Assembly (NCBI GenBank): GCA_964447145.1
Contig: CAYURW010000051.1
Span: 1 to 18,422, forward strand
DNA from: BRH-c25 sp964447145
Lineage (GTDB): Bacteria > Bacillota > Clostridia > Lutisporales > Lutisporaceae
DNA length: 18,422 nt
Direction of reading: 5' to 3'
Position 1 is the stretch's first letter; each line of letters starts with the position of its first letter. The translations under genes were made by a program, and so were the position numbers. The notes below the pieces were generated by a model. It did no database searches. It worked only from the letters and a program-made list of their open reading frames with translations, and was not told the DNA's origin. Positions 13,748-18,422 of the stretch are shown piece by piece.

Positions 13748-15374
13748 GAGGATTTACATGTATGATTCCACATTGAGAGACGGAGCACAAGGAGAGGGTA
13801 TATCCTTCACTTTAAGTTACAAGCTGAAGCTGACCATGAAGCTTGATGAGTTTGGGATTGATTACATTGAAGCAGGGAACCCGGGATCAAACCCAAAGGA
13901 CATGGAATATTTCAAAAAAATCAAAAATATGAAGCTAAAGAATTCAAAATTGGTTGCCTTTGGAAGTACCAGAAGAGCAAATACAAAAGTTGATCAGGAT
14001 GACAATATTCTGTCGCTGCTAAAGGCGGATACTTCGGCTATAGCAATATTCGGTAAAAGTTGGGATTTTCATGTAACAGATATTATTAGGACCACCCTTG
14101 AGGAGAACCTGAGGATGATTAGTGAGACAATCAGATTTTTTAAGGACAAGGGAAAAGAGGTTATTTATGATGCGGAGCATTTTTTTGACGGGTATAAATC
14201 CAATCCCGAATATGCTCTATGCACGTTGAATGCAGCCGAAGAGGCAGGTGCTGACTGGCTGGTATTGTGCGATACCAACGGCGGGTGCTTTACAAGTGAA
14301 ATTAAAGATATTATTGAAAATGTATTAAAGCTTCAAAAAGCTCCCATAGGAATACATTGTCATAATGACTGTGGAATGGCTGTAGCAAACAGCATACTAG
14401 CAGTGGAAAGCGGTGCATTACAGGTACAGGGGACAATTAACGGATATGGTGAGCGCTGCGGCAATGCAAACCTATGCACAATAATACCTAACCTTCAATT
14501 AAAAAGGAAACATAATTTGATTGCTGACTGCAAAATGGGGGGTCTTACTAAATTGGCCAGGTACATCAGTGAGGCAGCCAACAAAGGGCATAATGAATAC
14601 GAGCCCTATGTAGGAAACAATGCTTTTGCCCATAAGGGCGGTATGCACATAGATGCTGTTTTGAAGGACCCAACCTCATTTGAACATATTCCTCCGGAGA
14701 CTGTCGGTAATGAGAGAAGAATTCTTATGTCCGAGGTTTCCGGGAGAAGTACTATCCTTAAGAAAATTCAGAAGTTCGCTCCGGAGCTTTTCAAGGAATC
14801 TCCTCAGGTAAAGGAAATAATAGACAGGTTAAAGGCGCTGGAGAATGAGGGATATCAATTTGAGGGCGCTGAAAGTTCTTTTGAGCTTTTGGTAAAGAGA
14901 TCTCTGGGAAAGGAAAATGAGTTTTTTAAGGTTATTGACCTTAAGGTTTGGTGTGATAGTAAAAGGAATTTACTAAACAGTGCAGGAGCAGTAATCAAGG
15001 TGGAGGTCAAAGGGATTGAGGAGATAACCACTGCAGAAGGCAACGGACCGGTAAATGCTATTGACAGGGCTCTCAGGAGAGCTTTGGAGCTTTTCTATCC
15101 TCAGCTTAAGGAAGTCAGACTTTCTGATTATAAGGTTCGGGTACTGGATACATCACAGGCTACAGCCGCAAAGGTGAGAGTTCATATCGAATCTACAGAC
15201 GGTGAGTTTGTTTGGGGTACAGTAGGGGTATCGACAAATATTATTGAAGCAAGCTGTTTTGCGCTGGTTGACTCTATAGAGTACTTTCTGGGTGAACGGG
15301 AAAAAAGGGAGGCAAAAGAGAATGGGTATGACAATGACTCAAAAGATACTGGCAGCACATGCCGGACTGGATAA
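13716..15374 (+). CDS. cimA: (R)-citramalate synthase
   Basis: It condenses acetyl-CoA and pyruvate to (R)-citramalate, giving 2-ketobutyrate for isoleucine without threonine. This is a LeuA paralogue of 552 residues with YDSTLRDGAQGEGISF (16-31), FGSTRRANTK (82-91), and the citramalate-synthase signature DAEHFFDGYK (152-161), which LeuA lacks. The metal ligands are in IHCHNDCGMAVANS (H214, H216), followed by NGYGERCGNANL and NAFAHKGGMHIDAV. The C-terminal regulatory domain contains GNGPVNAIDRALRRAL. Start: ATG 13716 or ATG 13719, both inside leuA and preceded by GGAGAGGGAG. An internal ATG before YDSTLRDG has AAGAGG and is another option, but it would remove the conserved KRIYM. It overlaps leuA by about 32 nt and leuC by 53 nt, so its last ~17 residues are read from leuC's 5' end in another frame. 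Confidence 0.95.
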   Translation: MMKIGDLNCLKRIYMYDSTLRDGAQGEGISFTLSYKLKLTMKLDEFGIDYIEAGNPGSNPKDMEYFKKIKNMKLKNSKLVAFGSTRRANTKVDQDDNILSLLKADTSAIAIFGKSWDFHVTDIIRTTLEENLRMISETIRFFKDKGKEVIYDAEHFFDGYKSNPEYALCTLNAAEEAGADWLVLCDTNGGCFTSEIKDIIENVLKLQKAPIGIHCHNDCGMAVANSILAVESGALQVQGTINGYGERCGNANLCTIIPNLQLKRKHNLIADCKMGGLTKLARYISEAANKGHNEYEPYVGNNAFAHKGGMHIDAVLKDPTSFEHIPPETVGNERRILMSEVSGRSTILKKIQKFAPELFKESPQVKEIIDRLKALENEGYQFEGAESSFELLVKRSLGKENEFFKVIDLKVWCDSKRNLLNSAGAVIKVEVKGIEEITTAEGNGPVNAIDRALRRALELFYPQLKEVRLSDYKVRVLDTSQATAAKVRVHIESTDGEFVWGTVGVSTNIIEASCFALVDSIEYFLGEREKREAKENGYDNDSKDTGSTCRTG

Positions 15375-16587
15375 AGTACATGCCGGCCAAATGATAATGG
15401 CTAAGCTGGATTTGGTGCTTGGGAATGACATAACTGCACCTGTAGCGATAGAGGAGTTTGAAAAGGCAGGAATGGCTACAGTATTTGATAAATCTAAAAT
15501 TGCATTGGTGCCGGATCATTTTGCTCCGAACAAGGACATAAAATCTGCCGGGAATTGTAAGCTATTAAGGGAGTTTTCCCGTAAAATGGATATCGATAAC
15601 TACTATGAAATAGGACGGATGGGAATAGAGCATGCATTAATTCCCGAAAAAGGATTGGCAGTTCCCGGAGACGTCATAATAGGAGCCGATTCCCACACAT
15701 GCACCTATGGGGCACTTGGAGCATTTTCAACAGGTATAGGAAGCACAGATATGGCTGTGGGTATGGCAACAGGAGAGGCATGGTTCAAGGTTCCGGAGGC
15801 TGTCAAAATAGTGCTCTGGGGTAAAATGGGAAAGTGGGTCAGCGGAAAGGATGTAATACTCCATATTATAGGGATGATAGGAGTTGATGGGGCATTGTAT
15901 CAGTCAATGGAATACTGCGGCGAGGGAGTCACAAATCTATCCATGGATGACCGCTTCACCATAGCAAACATGGCTATAGAGGCAGGGGCAAAAAACGGTA
16001 TTTTTGAAGTTGATGATAGGACATTGGAATATGTTTCGGAGCATTCAGAAAGAGTTCCTGTGATTTTCAAGGCTGATAAGGATGCAGAATACAGTAGGGT
16101 AATAGAAATAGATCTTGCAGCTGTTAAGCCCACCGTGGCATTTCCTCACCTTCCTGAAAATACGAGAAGTATAGATAAAGTAGGGGATATAAGGATCGAC
16201 CAGGTCGTAATAGGCTCATGTACCAACGGCAGGCTTGAGGATCTAAGAATCGCTGCAAAGGTATTAAAGGGTAATACTGTAAACCCCTGTGTCAGGGCTA
16301 TTATTTTTCCCGCTACCCAGAAAATATATCTTCAGGCTATGAAGGAAGGGCTCCTGGAAATATTTATAGAAGCGGGAGCGGCAGTAAGCACCCCAACCTG
16401 TGGACCGTGTCTTGGGGGCCATATGGGTATACTGGCGAAGGGAGAAAGAGCAGTATCAACTACAAATAGAAACTTTGTAGGCAGAATGGGTCATACGGAA
16501 AGCGAGATATATCTTGCAAGTCCCGCAGTAGCGGCGGCTTCTGCAATTACCGGTAAAATTTCATCCCCGGAGGAGGTAGTAAAATGA
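15322..16587 (+). CDS. leuC: 3-isopropylmalate/citramalate dehydratase large subunit
   Basis: Aconitase-family large subunit that, with LeuD, isomerises 2- to 3-isopropylmalate and, for the citramalate route, citramalate to 3-methylmalate. The 421 residues are the short bacterial/archaeal LeuC type. GADSHTCTYGALGAF (about 121-135) is the aconitase signature. The [4Fe-4S] ligands are C300 (GSCTNGR), C360 and C363 (TPTCGPCLGGH). Start: ATG 15322 has GGGAGG with 9-nt spacing; a GTG at 15292 extends the frame but precedes that site. The first 53 nt overlap the end of cimA, and the TGA overlaps leuD by 4 nt (ATGA), indicating translational coupling in both directions. Confidence 0.97.
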   Translation: MGMTMTQKILAAHAGLDKVHAGQMIMAKLDLVLGNDITAPVAIEEFEKAGMATVFDKSKIALVPDHFAPNKDIKSAGNCKLLREFSRKMDIDNYYEIGRMGIEHALIPEKGLAVPGDVIIGADSHTCTYGALGAFSTGIGSTDMAVGMATGEAWFKVPEAVKIVLWGKMGKWVSGKDVILHIIGMIGVDGALYQSMEYCGEGVTNLSMDDRFTIANMAIEAGAKNGIFEVDDRTLEYVSEHSERVPVIFKADKDAEYSRVIEIDLAAVKPTVAFPHLPENTRSIDKVGDIRIDQVVIGSCTNGRLEDLRIAAKVLKGNTVNPCVRAIIFPATQKIYLQAMKEGLLEIFIEAGAAVSTPTCGPCLGGHMGILAKGERAVSTTNRNFVGRMGHTESEIYLASPAVAAASAITGKISSPEEVVK

Positions 16588-17078
16588 TAAGCGGAAGGGT
16601 TTTCAAATATGGCGATAATGTAGATACGGATGTTATTATTCCTGCAAGATACCTTAATATTACCGATAGAACGGAGCTTACTTCCCACTGTATGGAAGAC
16701 ATTGATTCAGATTTTATTAACAAGGTGAAGCCGGGAGATATTATAGCAGCCGGAAAGAATTTTGGCTGCGGTTCCTCCAGGGAGCATGCACCTATTGTTA
16801 TAAAGCTGTCCGGGATAAAATGTATTATTGCCGAAACCTTTGCACGTATTTTCTATAGAAACGCAGTAAACATAGGGCTTCCAATATTGGAATGCCCGGA
16901 AGCTGCAAAGGATATGAAAAATGGCGACAGGGTTGAAGTAGATTTGAACAGCGGACTCATAACAAATCATACAAAGGGATGCACTTATCAGGCGGAATCT
17001 TTTCCTGAGTTTATGCAGGATATTATTAAAGCCGAAGGTCTGATTAACTATATAAAAGTAAGGACGGGGAGCCTATGA
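16584..17078 (+). CDS. leuD: 3-isopropylmalate/citramalate dehydratase small subunit
   Basis: A 164-residue swivel-domain subunit that partners LeuC. DNVDTDVIIPARYLNITD (residues 11-28) has the DTD motif and the YLxxTD specificity loop. GCGSSREHAP (61-70) is the substrate-binding loop, and ETFARIFYRNAVNIGLP is the conserved core helix. The length is normal for the short LeuD type that pairs with ~420-residue LeuC. The ATG shares 4 nt with the leuC stop, with GGAGG about 8 nt upstream inside leuC. Its own stop overlaps leuB by 4 nt. It acts in both leucine and citramalate-dependent isoleucine synthesis. Confidence 0.97.
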   Translation: MISGRVFKYGDNVDTDVIIPARYLNITDRTELTSHCMEDIDSDFINKVKPGDIIAAGKNFGCGSSREHAPIVIKLSGIKCIIAETFARIFYRNAVNIGLPILECPEAAKDMKNGDRVEVDLNSGLITNHTKGCTYQAESFPEFMQDIIKAEGLINYIKVRTGSL

Positions 17079-18148
17079 AAATAGCTTTGATAAAAGGGGA
17101 CGGAATTGGTCCCGAGGTGATTAACCAGGCATTAAAGGTTCTTGAGGCAATATCAGAAAGGTTCAAATGCAGCTTTGAATATGAGGAGGTCTTAATGGGG
17201 GGATGTGCAATCGATGAAACCGGAGTGCCGCTGCCGATTGAGACGGTTAACGTTTGCAAAAGGAGTGATGCAGTGCTTTTGGGTGCTGTTGGAGGCTCGA
17301 AATGGGATAGTCTTCCTGGTAATCAAAGACCTGAAGCGGGACTATTGGGCATTAGAAAAGCCATGGATGTGTTTGCAAACTTAAGACCGGCTATACTTTT
17401 CCCTCAGTTAAAATCCGCTTCTTCTCTGAAGGAGGAGATATTGGCAGATGGGCTTGACATTATGGTTGTTCGTGAGCTTACAGGGGGCGCATATTTCGGT
17501 GAGAAGAAAAAGGTAATAACAGAGGATGGTATTAAGGCATGGGACATGATGTCATATACCTCCTATGAAATCGAAAGAATTACAAGAGTAGCTTATGAGA
17601 TAGCGAGGAAGAGAAAGAAAAAGGTTACTGTTGTTGATAAGGCAAATGTTCTTGAAAGCTCAAGACTCTGGCGTGAGGTGACCGGTGAGGTTTCAAAGGA
17701 GTATAGTGATTTGGAAGTGTCATATATGTACGTAGACAATGCGGCAATGCAGCTTGTCAGAAATCCGGGGCAGTTTGACGTTATACTTACAGAGAATCTA
17801 TTTGGAGATATATTGAGTGATGAAGCTTCTATGCTTACCGGTTCAATGGGGATGTTGCCATCAGCAAGTATTGGAATTCACAAAACCGGTATATTTGAAC
17901 CCATACATGGCTCAGCTCCGGATATTGCAGGTAAGGATATGGCAAATCCCCTGGCCGCCATACTAAGCTGCGGGATGATGCTGGAGTATGGGTTCAATAT
18001 GAAGAACGAAGCCAATGCAGTATATAAAGCGGTTAACAGTGTGTTGGACAAAGGCTACAGGACAGTTGATATTATGCAGCCGGGAATGAAATTGGTCGGA
18101 ACAGAGATGATGGGAAATTTGGTGAGTGCCAGGTGCAAAGGTTATTAG
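17075..18148 (+). CDS. leuB: 3-isopropylmalate dehydrogenase
   Basis: A 357-residue homodimeric beta-decarboxylating dehydrogenase. It oxidises 3-isopropylmalate to 2-ketoisocaproate with NAD+ and, in citramalate pathways, 3-methylmalate to 2-ketobutyrate. Motifs: GDGIGPEV (8-15), LLGAVGGSKWD (residues ~68-78), IRKAMDVFANLRPA with the substrate arginines, RELTGGAYFG, VDKANVLESSRLWR (catalytic lysine region), DNAAMQLVRNP, ENLFGDILSDEASMLTGSMGMLPSAS (metal aspartates), and EPIHGSAPDIAGKDMANP (cofactor loop). ATG 17075 lies within the end of leuD (4-nt overlap) behind GGGGAG. It is the last full gene of the operon. A short ilvB-like frame follows after 46 nt. Confidence 0.97.
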   Translation: MKIALIKGDGIGPEVINQALKVLEAISERFKCSFEYEEVLMGGCAIDETGVPLPIETVNVCKRSDAVLLGAVGGSKWDSLPGNQRPEAGLLGIRKAMDVFANLRPAILFPQLKSASSLKEEILADGLDIMVVRELTGGAYFGEKKKVITEDGIKAWDMMSYTSYEIERITRVAYEIARKRKKKVTVVDKANVLESSRLWREVTGEVSKEYSDLEVSYMYVDNAAMQLVRNPGQFDVILTENLFGDILSDEASMLTGSMGMLPSASIGIHKTGIFEPIHGSAPDIAGKDMANPLAAILSCGMMLEYGFNMKNEANAVYKAVNSVLDKGYRTVDIMQPGMKLVGTEMMGNLVSARCKGY

Positions 18149-18194
18149 GTTATGCTCCCAATGTGCCAGGCAAAATATTAATGGAGGTGAAGAA

Positions 18195-18353
18195 ATGAAA
18201 ATTACCGAAAATGCGGAAATCGAGAAGACCTTTAGAGAAACGTTGGAACAAAATGAGCCGGTTATAATTGAGTGCATACTGCACCCTAACGATATAGTGC
18301 ATCCAATGATTCTGGAAAAGGAGACAATGTATGAGTGGATAGATGAATTTTGA
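18195..18353 (+). CDS. 52-residue protein resembling the C-terminal end of acetolactate synthase large subunit (ilvB remnant?)
   Basis: ATG 18195 is preceded by GGAGGTG (18183-18189). The sequence KITENAEIEKTFRETLEQN, then EPVIIECILHP, then IVHPMI, and a terminal MYEWIDEF matches the end of IlvB's ThDP-binding domain (R-I-T-x-x-x-E-[LV]-x-x-A-L-x-x-x-x-P-V-[LI]-I-[ED] ... V-x-P-M-V). IlvB has ~550 residues. All catalytic parts (GDG...NN ThDP motif, FAD and regulatory-subunit contacts) are absent, and the in-frame sequence upstream of the ATG (back to 18126) is not IlvB-like. It is therefore not a gene cut by the window edge. Either a deletion joined the ribosome binding site and start of a post-leuB gene (ilvD or ilvB) to the tail of ilvB, or it is a maintained small protein. 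It probably lacks acetolactate synthase activity. Confidence 0.65.
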   Translation: MKITENAEIEKTFRETLEQNEPVIIECILHPNDIVHPMILEKETMYEWIDEF

Positions 18354-18365
18354 TAAAACACTGGG

Positions 18366-18396
18366 CAGCAAGGGGGCACACCCCTTGCTGTTAATC
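18366..18396 (+). terminator. Probable terminator of the leu operon
   Basis: CAGCAAGGGG (18366-18375) pairs perfectly with CCCCTTGCTG (18381-18390) around a 5-nt loop, 12 nt after the last stop codon. The U-run is poor (TTAATCCTAT), which lowers confidence. Confidence 0.6.
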
Positions 18397-18422
18397 CTAT
18401 ATGAAATTGTACTTTCCTATAG

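Noticed and set aside
15292..15321. GTG 15292 as the leuC start
   Set aside because: The GGGAGG ribosome binding site lies downstream of it and is correctly spaced for ATG 15322, where conserved LeuC sequence begins.
18126..18194. Extended N-terminus of the ilvB-like frame starting inside leuB
   Set aside because: The extra residues are the leuB 3' end and spacer in another frame, without IlvB similarity; the ribosome binding site is placed for ATG 18195.

Overview
The window looks like part of a draft chromosome or metagenome contig from an anaerobic, low-to-moderate-GC member of the Clostridia. Supporting signs are strong AGGAGG-type ribosome binding sites throughout, sigma-A promoters, a leucine T-box leader, an ornithine/alanine-type racemase, a stand-alone NuoE/NuoF pair and a citramalate-synthase-containing leucine operon. 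A run of 10 Ns (5132-5141) shows that it is an unfinished assembly.

Layout. The left edge (1-819, + strand) holds the 3' end of nagB fused almost directly to the C-terminal half of a PTS EIIC-type membrane protein. The junction looks either chimeric or deleted. A hairpin at 841-870 separates this from minus-strand genes: gpmI (glycolysis) with a small ABM-fold monooxygenase gene upstream under one clear promoter, then a cold-shock protein gene with its own terminator. Next come a PLP-dependent amino-acid racemase and an MFS transporter (interrupted by the N gap), then nuoF and nuoE (NADH-oxidising diaphorase module), and finally an unrecognised 1095-residue secreted protein gene (7913-11200). 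All of these are on the minus strand.

From about 11438 the + strand carries a branched-chain amino-acid biosynthesis operon. A consensus promoter (11438-11466) precedes a roughly 650-nt leader. The leader contains a very Leu/Ile/Val-rich open frame with 12-nt repeats, and then a complete T-box whose specifier is CTC (Leu), with a mutually exclusive antiterminator and terminator. The structural genes are leuA, cimA, leuC, leuD and leuB, every adjacent pair of which overlaps. LeuA makes 2-isopropylmalate (leucine branch) and CimA makes citramalate (threonine-independent isoleucine branch). LeuCD and LeuB can process the intermediates of both.

The most interesting observations lie at the operon's two ends. 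Between the T-box and leuA sits a 27-codon frame resembling the first ~20 residues of ketol-acid reductoisomerase (IlvC). After leuB sits a 52-codon frame resembling only the last ~50 residues of acetolactate synthase (IlvB). Both have good ribosome binding sites. They look like remnants of a longer ilv-leu operon, or small genes derived from one. Together with the BCAA-rich leader frame that overlaps the T-box, they are the parts of the window most worth checking.
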